A program made the translations under genes and the position numbers. The notes beneath the pieces are model-generated. The model was not told where the DNA came from. It saw only the letters and a list, made by a program, of their open reading frames with translations, and did no database searches. A DNA stretch of 22,051 nucleotides from Pleurotus ostreatus/Saccharomyces cerevisiae fusant (lineage: Eukaryota; Opisthokonta), in the NCBI GenBank assembly GCA_024196135.1, contig JAMQCK010000468.1, positions 1-22,051 of the forward strand, read 5' to 3'. Below are positions 14,835 to 22,051 of this stretch, in pieces. Every line of letters begins with the position of its first letter. The first letter of the stretch is position 1.

Positions 14835-17729
14835 GTGCGCGCCAAGGCCGCAGCGTCTGCACCCCCGCTTCCGTATATGCACTCCACCTCCGCTTATGAC
14901 TCTACTTACTTCACAACCCTGTACACTACGCGAGAAATAGATCCGTCCTCATCTCATTTCCGCGTACGTGTGAAGCTAAGTGGGTCAAATCGCAGTACGG
15001 AACTTGCGGCTATGATCGACTCGGGAGCCACGTCTCCCTTCCTGGACCAGAACTTCGCCAAACGACTTCGGATCCGCACCTTTCCCCTCCGCCATCCCAT
15101 CACGGTCTACAATATTGACGGAACACTCAACACGGCCGGCAGCATCACCCATTTCGCACGACTCCGGACTTGTGTAGACGAATGGGACGACTGGATCGAC
15201 TACCTGGTCACGGACCTAGGAGGAGAACCAGTTATCCTAGGGCTACCCTGGCTCCGTCAGGCCAACCCGGCTATCGACTGGACCTCGGGTCAGTTCACCG
15301 CCCGACGGTGGCGTCCCCCTCCTATCGAGGTGATCCCCGAGGAGGAGACGCCCGCACAAGAGGCACCTGAGGATGGCGGAATACTCGAATACGTAGGCCC
15401 CGACCCCCACTTGCAAGCACAAGTCAACTCCTCGCGCCCTCAGCCGCAACCGGCTCCGGCACCCTCCCCAGAGGGCCCTTCCGTGCCACTCCCAATCCCG
15501 GACTCGGACGAACCGCCGCTCTGTCGCCTCCGAGCAAATCGAGCCACTCGCCGAGCTTGGGTCCGCGCCGGAGTGCTCGAGGATTCTCAGGAGGAGGTCT
15601 GGTGCGCCGCCGGCTTCACGTACTCACAGCAGCTTGCGGAGGAAGCAAACAAGGCCAAACCACAGCGCACCTTTGAGGAGATGGTGCCCGAGCAGTACCG
15701 CGATTTCGCGCAGGTGTTTTCCGAAACCGAGGCCGAACGCCTGCCAGCTCACCAACCCTGGGACCACGCTATTGAGCTGGTCCCCGGGGCCCCAGCAACC
15801 ATGCGCACCAAGAACTACCCGATGTCCGTCACTGAGCAAGAAGAGTTGGACCGGTTCCTTGAAGACAACCTCCGCAAAGGCTATATCCGCCCCTCGAAGT
15901 CACCGCTCGCATCCCCCGTGTTCTTCGTCAAGAAGAAGGACGGGAAGCTCAGGTTCGTTCAGGACTACCGCAAACTGAACGAGTTCACAGTCAAGAACCG
16001 GTACCCTCTCCCGCTCGTGGCCGACATCGTCAGTTGCCTCCAGGGGTCCAAGTACTTCACTAAATTCGACGTGCGATGGGGGTACAACAATATCCGGATC
16101 AAGGTGGGCAACGAGTGGAAGGCCGCTTTCTCCACCAATCGCGGGCTTTTCGAACCACTGGTCATGTTCTTCGGCCTCACCAACTCACCCGCCACGTTCC
16201 AAGCGCACATGAATGCCATCTTCTCTGACTTAATCGCCGCCGGCAAGGTCGCCGTCTACCTAGACGACATCCTCATCTTCAGCAAGACGCTTGAGGAACA
16301 CCGTGCCGTGGTGCGTGAGGTCCTCGATCGCCTACGCAAGAATGACCTCTACTTGCGCCCGGAGAAGTGTGAGTTCGAGCGAGAGGAGATCGAGTACCTT
16401 GGCTTGGTTATCCGGGAAGGAGAGGTCGCCATGGACCCCGTCAAGGTGGCCGCTGTTCGGGATTGGCCAGCTCCCCGTAACTTACGCGACCTCCGTGGGT
16501 TCTTGGGGTTCGCCAACTTCTACCGCCGATTCATCCGTGACTTCTCCAAGATCGCCCGCCCTCTGAACGACCTGACCAAGAAGGATGTCAAGTGGCACTG
16601 GGACGCGCCGCAGAAGGAGGCCTTCGAACGGCTCCGGACCGCCTTTATCTCCGCGCCCATCCTCCGCCTTTGGGACCCCGCGCTGCCGACACGAATCGAG
16701 GTTGACGCATCCGGCTATGCCACCGGAGGCGCCCTGCTCCAGAAGCATGAGGACGGCCTCTGGCACCCGGTCACTTTCCGATCCGCCTCCATGCAGGTTG
16801 CCGAACGGAACTACGAGATTTACGACCGGGAGATGCTGGCGATCATCGAAGCACTCAAGGAGTGGCGCGCCTTTCTCGAGGGCCTGCCCCGCCCCTTCGA
16901 GATCGTTACCGACCACTCTAACCTAGAGTTCTGGCGTAACGCGCAGGACTTGAGTCGTCGCCAGGCCCGATGGGCCTTCTGGCTCTCGCGGTTCGATTTC
17001 AAGCTGGTCCACCGGCCGGGCAAGGCCAACACGCAGGCCGACCCTCTTTCTCGGATGCCACATCACCAAGTATCCGACGCTGACGACAACCGTGAACAGA
17101 TCGTCCTCACCCCAGAACGGTTCGCCAAGCTAGCCGCGGCTACCCTGGTGGCTAGTCCCCTGGAAGACCGTATCCGCCGAGCCAGTGAACGCGAAGCCAT
17201 TGTCCTGGAAGGGCTTGCTCGCCTGCGCAAGGACGGCCCCCGCCAACTCACCAACGGCCTGGCTGAATGGGAAGAAGACAATGGACTGGTCTACTACCGG
17301 GGACGTGTCTATGTGCCGCCGGACCCGGAGCTCCGCCGCGACGTAGTGAAGCAGTGTCACGATCTGCCAACCGCAGGACACCCCGGCCTACACGGGACCC
17401 TCCAGCTGGTCGACGCTCAGTTCTGGTGGCCGACCATGCGCGCCTTCGTGGAGAAGTATGTCTCAGGATGCGACGACTGCGCACGAAGGAAGGCCCACCG
17501 CCACCCTTCGCAAACTGGCACCCATCCTCTCGACGTCCCAGCCGGACCCTGGGAACACGTCGGTGTCGACCTCATCACCAACCTGCCAGTCGCGCATGGC
17601 CACAATGCAATCTTTGTCTGCATCGACCACTTCAGCAAGCAGGTACACGCCATTCCCTGCGACACGCACCTCACAGCTGCGGGCGCCGCCGACCTTTACT
17701 ACCGGGAGATATTCCAGCTAATGCTGTAA
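14835..17729 (+). CDS. Gypsy-2 Pol, first part: protease, RT, RNase H and integrase N-terminal half
   Basis: This is the polyprotein of a Ty3/gypsy element. Residues counted from GTG 14835: protease DSGAT at 62-66, with GLPWLRQANPAIDW further on; a Pro/Glu-rich linker; RT with QDYRKLNEFT, FDVRWGYNNIRI and the catalytic YLDD at 475-478; RNase H with the Asp of VDASG at 624 and HRPGKANTQADPLSR near its end; an integrase zinc finger HX6HX29CX2C at 842, 849, 879 and 882; and the first catalytic Asp of integrase at 912. The frame is open back to 14799. True pol sequence ends at 17715; the last four codons and TAA 17727-17729 belong to the inserted TIR-C. No chromodomain can be assessed because the 3' end is off-window. 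Confidence 0.94.
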   Translation: MRAKAAASAPPLPYMHSTSAYDSTYFTTLYTTREIDPSSSHFRVRVKLSGSNRSTELAAMIDSGATSPFLDQNFAKRLRIRTFPLRHPITVYNIDGTLNTAGSITHFARLRTCVDEWDDWIDYLVTDLGGEPVILGLPWLRQANPAIDWTSGQFTARRWRPPPIEVIPEEETPAQEAPEDGGILEYVGPDPHLQAQVNSSRPQPQPAPAPSPEGPSVPLPIPDSDEPPLCRLRANRATRRAWVRAGVLEDSQEEVWCAAGFTYSQQLAEEANKAKPQRTFEEMVPEQYRDFAQVFSETEAERLPAHQPWDHAIELVPGAPATMRTKNYPMSVTEQEELDRFLEDNLRKGYIRPSKSPLASPVFFVKKKDGKLRFVQDYRKLNEFTVKNRYPLPLVADIVSCLQGSKYFTKFDVRWGYNNIRIKVGNEWKAAFSTNRGLFEPLVMFFGLTNSPATFQAHMNAIFSDLIAAGKVAVYLDDILIFSKTLEEHRAVVREVLDRLRKNDLYLRPEKCEFEREEIEYLGLVIREGEVAMDPVKVAAVRDWPAPRNLRDLRGFLGFANFYRRFIRDFSKIARPLNDLTKKDVKWHWDAPQKEAFERLRTAFISAPILRLWDPALPTRIEVDASGYATGGALLQKHEDGLWHPVTFRSASMQVAERNYEIYDREMLAIIEALKEWRAFLEGLPRPFEIVTDHSNLEFWRNAQDLSRRQARWAFWLSRFDFKLVHRPGKANTQADPLSRMPHHQVSDADDNREQIVLTPERFAKLAAATLVASPLEDRIRRASEREAIVLEGLARLRKDGPRQLTNGLAEWEEDNGLVYYRGRVYVPPDPELRRDVVKQCHDLPTAGHPGLHGTLQLVDAQFWWPTMRAFVEKYVSGCDDCARRKAHRHPSQTGTHPLDVPAGPWEHVGVDLITNLPVAHGHNAIFVCIDHFSKQVHAIPCDTHLTAAGAADLYYREIFQLML
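17708..17715. other. target site duplication of TIR-C, left copy
   Basis: GATATTCC occurs here and again at 21460-21467, directly outside the two TIR-C ends. The next base on each side differs between the copies, so the duplication is exactly 8 bp. Confidence 0.92.
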
Positions 17730-18063
17730 GGCCGGTTTAAACCAAACCGATACTTGTCGTACCGCTGGTTGAAACCATACGACAACATTGTCGGGCCCGG
17801 CAAATCCCGAAGACCAGCGCCGCTGAGCGAGCCGCTCGGCGTGATCGCTGCCTTATGCGGCACCGAGGCCGTGATGCGCACCTCGCGACGTCGGGCGCAT
17901 CACGCGCGTCCTTGATCGCGCGTCGGGTGCACCACGTGCGCGCCCTCGACGCGTCGGCACGCGTCGCGCGCGCGCGCTGCCACTTGCGTTCAGTCCTCTG
18001 TGCTTGGGGAAAGTATAAAACATTATAATATATGTATAGACTACATATAGAACTAATGTAATG
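17716..18063. repeat. left TIR arm of TIR-C
   Basis: It contains the terminus AGCTAATGCTGTAAGG, the GGTTTAAACC block, a hairpin TTGTCGTA (17754-17761) with TACGACAA (17778-17785), a GACAACATTGTC palindrome, the CTGCCTTATGCGGC and GCGCATCACGCGCG blocks, ACGCGT at 17949 and 17959, a CG dinucleotide run near 17964-17978, and an AT-rich inner edge (18013-18063). Confidence 0.9.
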
Positions 18064-18269
18064 AATGAAAATGCCGCCGCGCGCGGAAAAACACGCGGCG
18101 GCGGCAGCGGCGACGCGTTGGACGCGTCAATCCTCCCCTGCGCTACGTGTAGTCATAGGGCAAGGGGGGTGCGGTGGGGGAATGTATCGGTAGAAGCCCC
18201 CGTACCTATTGCACGGACGGGGGCGAGCGCAATACCGGCGAGTGGCTGCTGGTGACTGGGCGCGCGGAT

Positions 18270-18290
18270 GTCGTCGTCGTCGTCGTCGTC
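18270..18290 (+). repeat. (GTC)7 microsatellite
   Basis: Seven uninterrupted GTC units. TIR-B has a short GAC run at a comparable place in its left half (about 12405-12417). Confidence 0.95.
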
Positions 18291-19039
18291 GCAGCCGTCT
18301 CCATATCGCGTGCGCCAGCCGGCGCACGCAAATTCCCTCCTTGCCCCTTCTCGCAATCGCGTGCGTACGTTTACGCGCGTGATCGCGCTTTGAGCCGCCC
18401 GTGCGCATACCCAACGCGGGTACGCGCACGCCACCTCCCCGCGCATTCCCCTGTCCCCCCCTCTTGGCCACCACCCTTGCGCGCCGTGCCCGATATAGCT
18501 CGGGCTCGACAAAGGGAGGAGGAGGGGCGAGGCGAGCCCACGCGCATAGCGATGCCGTCTCGCCTACTGGCGTTGATGGTGGGCTGCGCGCGAGGGGTCG
18601 TGGAATGCGGAGGAGGCCGTAACAGCGCACTAGACGCGCTACCACTAGGCAGCGCGCTAGATGCGCTGCGGCATCGGCAGGAGGGGGTGGGAGGGGGCCG
18701 GAAGGGGCGTGGTGGGGGTGTGGTTGGTTGTGGGCCTTGAAGCGCCGCTTCAGGCGCTATTGAGCGCGCGGCTCAGGAGAGAGGGGATATGGATGGTGCC
18801 AGTTGTGGGCTAGGGGTCGGATGGGTGATAGAAAGCAGCGCCGCTCGCGAACGCAGGCGTTTGCAAGCGGCGCTTAAAAATTTCGTCAGTTTTTTGGTCA
18901 AACTGCTGAGCTAAAGACGTGCCTTGGGGGCTCAATAGAGCCCCCTTACCCTCCTCCCCTATTCCGCGCGTCGCGGGGCAGCGCTTGGGCTCGTATCGAG
19001 GTCGGTGGGGGGCGGTGGTCGTGGTGAGAGGCAAGGTGT

Positions 19040-19083
19040 GACGATCGCCGTGACATCAAGTCATTGATGTCACGGCGATCGTC
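19040..19083. repeat. perfect 20-bp inverted repeat with 4-base loop
   Basis: Bases 19040-19059 are the exact reverse complement of 19064-19083, separated by GTCA. The arm is GACGATCGCCGTGACATCAA. It would form a cruciform in DNA or a stable hairpin in RNA. No T-run follows, and a bacterial-type terminator is not expected in this context. Confidence 0.97.
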
Positions 19084-19319
19084 GCGCGCGAGAACCAGTG
19101 GCGAGCAAGAAAAGCGGGATGACGAACAGGCTTAGATGAAGGGAAGAGAGAGGGGAGTAGATAGGGGACGCGTAACCAGACAGAGAGAGTGATTGAAGGG
19201 GGAAAGAAGCCTAAGTCCACCACTAAGTCGTGATTTGGGACCTTGCGGGGCGATTTGGGACTGCGCGCCGCGATAAACGGCCTCGGTAACTCGCCGTCGA
19301 CCGTCGATCTCCTAGATAA

Positions 19320-19755
19320 ATGCATGTACATACGGGGCATTTGGCTTAGAATATATACTCGAACTTTTACGGCATCCCCAGCACTGGAACTTGGAGAACT
19401 CTCACACTGCCCTTTCTGAAGGTAAGCAGGAAATAGAGATGTTTCGCTATTTGCACTGTATCTAGGATTCTAGAAAGACATATAGATACATATTCAACTT
19501 GAGAGGCCTTCCCCCCACCTACTACAGGATGTTTGAGGTCAATCTGCCCAAGATCCGTGGAGGGAGAAGCAATGAGGACGCTCGACGCACCTGTTTTGAG
19601 GGTGGAATTCATGAATCTTCAAGCAGAGCAGCAACCAAACTCGAGTTGGGTATGTTCCCGGGGTCCAATTCCTACGAAACTTTCAGAATCGAATCTATAG
19701 TGAATCTCATAATATTGCCAAGTAGAATTAGATCCTCGAAGTACCCTCGGCTTGA
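19320..19755. other. TIR-C AT-richer centre, possible captured fragment
   Basis: Composition is clearly less GC-rich than the flanks. On the plus strand a GGTAAGCAGG step (about 19420) and a pyrimidine-rich stretch ending CTACTACAG (about 19529) resemble fungal intron borders. On the minus strand an 81-codon frame runs from ATG at 19612 to 19367. I recognise no protein. It could be a captured host gene piece or element-specific sequence. Confidence 0.45.
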
Positions 19756-20200
19756 GACCGAGGCCGTCGAGGGTGTCGACGACCATGTTCGGATGCCGGA
19801 CCGACCCCCGGCCCGACCATCCGACGCGTCGTCGCCGCGCGTCCCTTGCCTTCCGACCACCGCCACGTCGCCATGCCCCTTCCCCCGCTTCCCCCCGCCC
19901 CTCCCCCTCAATACAAACCTCCGTACATCACTCGAGACGCGTAGAACGCGTGAAAAAACGCGTTGACACGTCGATCGCGCCCAGCCCGCACGCTCGAAGC
20001 CGCGCGGCAGCAAGACAACGCGGGCGAGGAGGAGGACCGAGGTGCGTGTCTCCGCCATGCAGATATATGAAAACTAAGGAATCATCTATATATCATGGCG
20101 CGGGGGTGCCGGGGGGGCGATGCGTAGTCGCAACACGCGGCGGCATGCAAATCGCCCCTCCCCGCGCCATATCCCCCCTCGGTCACGGACTGAGGGCGTG
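19756..20200. repeat. internal core shared with TIR-B (TIR-C copy)
   Basis: It contains CCGAGGCCGTCGAGG to GGACCGACCCCCGGCCC, AGACAACGCGGGCGAGG to GAGGTGCGTG, and the hairpin block CCATATCCCCCCTC to GACTGAGGGCG, in the same order as TIR-B 13092-13532 and with similar spacing. In the hairpin block some stem bases changed on both sides, which hints at preserved pairing. Confidence 0.7.
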
Positions 20201-21128
20201 GGGGACTTGCGCAAGATGCACATTGCGTCGAGCGCGGGTCCTCAATAGCGCCCCCCTCCCCTCCCCCCTTTTTGCCACCGCCCGCCCGCGTCGCGCAGTG
20301 CGATCAACTGCCGGGTGGTCAGTGCTCACCCCTTGCTCCCTCGCCCCCTCCCTCGCAGACTCGCCTTCGCGGGCGAGTTCTTGCAGTAGCGGCGACGCGC
20401 ACGTCCGTACCGAGGAAAGCCTCGACGCGCGCGCGCCTGCCTCGGTTGCGGTAGGCCATGCCAACCTGCCGAGCGCTCGCCAGCAAGGGCGAAGCCTTTC
20501 TGCCCCCCTCCTCTTCCCGCGCGTACACCGTGTACCACGCCCGTACCACCTTCGCCCATAGTGAGGTACGGGAAGCGTGCGCAGTATACGCGCTGGCAGA
20601 GGAGGGGAGCGGGAAAGCACGCTCTGCCTTACCGGCATCTCGCCGGAGGGCTGGGGAATCCGAGGAAAGCGACGAGGCGGATAAAAGGAGACTAGGAGGG
20701 GCGAGGAAAAGAGGCGAGAGACGAGGAGGGGGAGGCGAGCGCCGCGGGGGCGGGGCGGGGAGGGCGCGCGCGATGGCACGCCTGTCGCACCCTCGTGCGT
20801 GCGTGCGGCCGAGCACCCCTCGCCTCTTCAAATGCCGCCAGTACTGAGCGCATAGCGCGCGTACTGACACGCTCAGTGGCCGCGCGTAGCGTGGCCATCC
20901 CCCTCCCCGCATTCACATCCTCGACGCGCACGACACGTCGATGGACGCGTAACCATGCGTAATCGCACGCGTCCCAACCCCCCCCCCTCCCCATCGCCCC
21001 ACCATCATACGTGCTACTGCGCGCTCATGAGCGGTCGCGATGCGAGCGCGAGCGAGAATCCTCGCTCGCGCTTTTTTCGCTTTTTCAACCTGTTCCTCCC
21101 CTTACCAACCCATTTCGCCCCTCTAGAA
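20201..21128. other. TIR-C interior, right GC-rich part, no gene seen
   Basis: This is GC-rich low-complexity sequence with a purine-rich tract (about 20680-20765). Open frames of up to 198 codons occur on both strands over the same bases and have no recognisable domain or consistent composition, so I make no gene call. Confidence 0.6.
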
Positions 21129-21459
21129 TACGTAGATACAATGTATACATCATTTTATTGTCTTTCCCGGGGGGTACAGGACACGGAGGAGCAACAGCGC
21201 ACGCGCGCGACGCGTTCTGACGCGTCGAGGGCGGGCACGTGGTGCTCCCGACGCGCGATCAAAGGCGCGCGTGATGCGCTCGACGTCGCGAGGCGCGCAT
21301 CACGGCCACGGCGCCGCATAAGGCAGTGATCACGCCGTCCGGCTCGCTGAGCGGCGCGGGTCTTCGGAACTTGCCGGGCCCGACAATGTTGTCGTATGGT
21401 TGCAACCAGCGATACGACAAGTGACGGGTTGGTTTAAACCAGCCTTACAGCATATGGTG
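21129..21459. repeat. right TIR arm of TIR-C
   Basis: Starting from the AT-rich edge ATACGTAGATACAATG (about 21128-21143), the arm contains ACGCGT at 21210 and 21220, GCGCGCATCACGGCC, CCGCATAAGGCAG, a hairpin TTGTCGTAT (21389-21397) with ATACGACAA (21412-21420) enclosing the palindrome GGTTGCAACC (21398-21407), and the terminus TTACAGCATATGGTG. Confidence 0.9.
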
Positions 21460-21467
21460 GATATTCC
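21460..21467. other. target site duplication of TIR-C, right copy
   Basis: The second GATATTCC. Integrase coding resumes in this copy at ATA TTC C(GC). Confidence 0.92.
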
Positions 21468-22051
21468 GCCTGCACGGGCTGCCGCTTCGCATCATCAGTG
21501 ACCGGGGGAGCCAGTTTGAAGCCGCACTCATGCGCTCACTGCTCAAACGCTTGGGTATTGAGGCCAACCTGTCCACTGCGTATCACCCGTCAACCAACGG
21601 CCAGACGGAACGGGCAAACCAGGAGGTAGAGAAGTACCTGCGGCTCTACGTTGACTACCGGCAGGAAGACTGGGACGAGCACCTGCCCGCAGCGGAGTTC
21701 GTCATCAATTCCCGAACCAACTCCTCGCTTGGCATGTCCCCCTTCGAGCTCCTGTATGGGTACAACCCCCTCTTCAACTTCCCCGTTGGCAGCCGAGCCC
21801 GGGTGAAGAAAGCAGAGGAACGGGTCCAACTGCTCAAGGAGGCTCGGGAGGATGCGGTCAAAGCACTCGAGGTAGCCAAGAAGAGGCAGTGGGAAGCCAG
21901 CGGTCGTGGCAAGGCACCACCCCTCCAGTTCCAGGAAGGGGACCAGGTATGGTTGGACTCGAAGGACGTCAACATGCAGGTCCGGAGCCCCAAGCTCGCA
22001 GCCCGATGGCTGGGACCCTTCACAGTCAGCGAAAAGGTGGGCGACCTGGCA
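21461..22051 (+). CDS. Gypsy-2 Pol, second part: integrase catalytic C-terminal half (runs off the window)
   Basis: This is 197 codons open to the window edge without stop. Numbered from 21461, the second catalytic Asp is residue 14 (ISDRGSQF) and the catalytic Glu is residue 50 ([13 protein letters not shown]), giving canonical D,D35E spacing. Further on are [15 protein letters not shown] and the GPF-type region WLGPFTV near the edge, which helps bind DNA. It completes the integrase begun at 17358-17570; the intervening 3.7 kb is TIR-C. There is no start codon of its own, because it is a broken exon-like remainder, not a gene. The coding sequence looks undecayed, so the insertion may be fairly recent. 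Confidence 0.95.
   Translation, partial: MFRLHGLPLRIISDRGSQFEAALMRSLLKRLGIEANLSTAYHPSTNGQTERANQEVEKYLRLYVDYRQEDWDEHLPAAEFVINSRTNSSLGMSPFELLYGYNPLFNFPVGSRARVKKAEERVQLLKEAREDAVKALEVAKKRQWEASGRGKAPPLQFQEGDQVWLDSKDVNMQVRSPKLAARWLGPFTVSEKVGDLA

Larger units (their letters stand above)
18064..19319. other. TIR-C interior, left GC-rich part, no gene seen
   Basis: The sequence is GC-rich and low in complexity. It holds a GTC trinucleotide run (seven units, 18270-18290), hairpins such as AGCGCC/GGCGCT near 18741-18758 and GGGGGCTC-AATA-GAGCCCCC at 18926-18945, and a large perfect hairpin at 19040-19083. Overlapping frames of up to about 190 codons on both strands are Arg/Pro/Ala-rich artefacts of composition. 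Confidence 0.6.
17716..21459 (+). mobile_element. TIR-C: complete 3744-bp long-TIR DNA element without visible transposase
   Basis: The element is bounded by an exact 8-bp target duplication inside the integrase of Gypsy-2, and has inverted arms of about 330-350 bp that match by eye over nearly their whole length (for example ACGACAACATTGTCGGGCCC on both sides in opposite orientation). The outermost bases are asymmetric: AGCTAATGCTGTAAGG left, CACCATATGCTGTAAGG right (minus strand). Inside are GC-rich flanks, an AT-richer centre (19320-19755) and a core shared with TIR-B. No long open frame resembles a transposase, so it is probably non-autonomous. An 8-bp duplication is known for hAT, KDZ/Zisupton and P-type elements and is near the 9 bp of Mutator; long arms favour KDZ/Zisupton or Mutator. 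The superfamily stays unresolved. Confidence 0.92.
14610..22051 (+). mobile_element. Gypsy-2: Ty3/gypsy retrotransposon interrupted by TIR-C, 3' part off-window
   Basis: A second gypsy element, distinct in sequence from Gypsy-1, has protease, RT, RNase H and the start of integrase at 14799-17715, and the rest of integrase at 21468-22051. The two parts rejoin in meaning exactly across the TIR-C target duplication. Its 5' LTR and most of gag are not seen: TIR-B ends at 14609 and Gypsy-1 lies beyond. Its 3' end and LTR are beyond the right edge. Confidence 0.9.

Noticed and set aside
17727..17729. TAA taken as the natural end of Gypsy-2 pol
   Set aside because: It lies within the TIR-C terminus; the integrase lacks its second Asp and Glu there and they follow at 21500 and 21608.
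20183..20912. Two long minus-strand frames of nearly 200 codons in TIR-C
   Set aside because: They overlap each other in different frames in GC-rich sequence with few stops, with no domain or transposase motif.
17716..21459. Helitron or LTR element instead of a TIR element
   Set aside because: The long inverted arms and an 8-bp target duplication do not fit a Helitron (no duplication) or an LTR element (direct, not inverted, repeats).
1..22051. CRISPR array, tRNA or rRNA
   Set aside because: No regularly spaced direct repeats of that kind and no tRNA- or rRNA-like stretches were seen.

Overview
This window is a stack of nested transposable elements and contains no recognisable host gene, tRNA or rRNA. 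It suggests a GC-rich, CpG-rich filamentous fungus, most likely a basidiomycete: one retroelement is a Ty3/gypsy chromovirus-type element with a C-terminal chromodomain, pol coding is intron-free and GC-rich, and the DNA transposon arms are full of CpG. The taxonomic call is inference.

Layout. (1) 1-474 is one end of a long-terminal-inverted-repeat (TIR) element, 'TIR-A', inserted into the gag of the next element. (2) 475-11275 is a 5'-truncated Ty3/gypsy element, 'Gypsy-1': gag-protease-RT (475-4782), a one-base frame change near 4481-4487, RNase H-integrase-chromodomain (4496-7045), a long extra reading frame after pol (7183-10635) broken by one in-frame TGA at 9490-9492, then a probable 3' LTR (10668-11275). 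(3) 11276-14609 is 'TIR-B', whose left arm appears to be cut by Gypsy-1. (4) 14610-17715 and 21468-22051 are the two halves of a second gypsy element, 'Gypsy-2', with a gag-like remnant, protease, RT, RNase H and integrase; it runs off the right edge. (5) 17716-21459 is 'TIR-C', a 3744-bp element inserted in the Gypsy-2 integrase with an exact 8-bp target duplication (gatattcc at 17708-17715 and 21460-21467).

The inferred order is Gypsy-2 first, then TIR-B and TIR-C into it, Gypsy-1 into the TIR-B left arm, and TIR-A into Gypsy-1 gag. TIR-A, -B and -C share one architecture: arms of about 310-370 bp, a terminal TACAGCAT motif, asymmetric outermost bases (AGCTA at one end, CACCAT or CACCTT at the other), a subterminal hairpin and an AT-rich inner edge. 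B and C also share an internal core. None carries a visible transposase, so they look non-autonomous.

Two things deserve most attention. One is this TIR family, whose superfamily I cannot assign; the 8-bp duplication and long arms suggest KDZ/Zisupton-like or Mutator-like mobilisation. The other is the post-pol reading frame of Gypsy-1, which would join a ferredoxin/RRM-like fold to an arginine-serine domain, an SR-protein-like layout that is unexpected in a retrotransposon.
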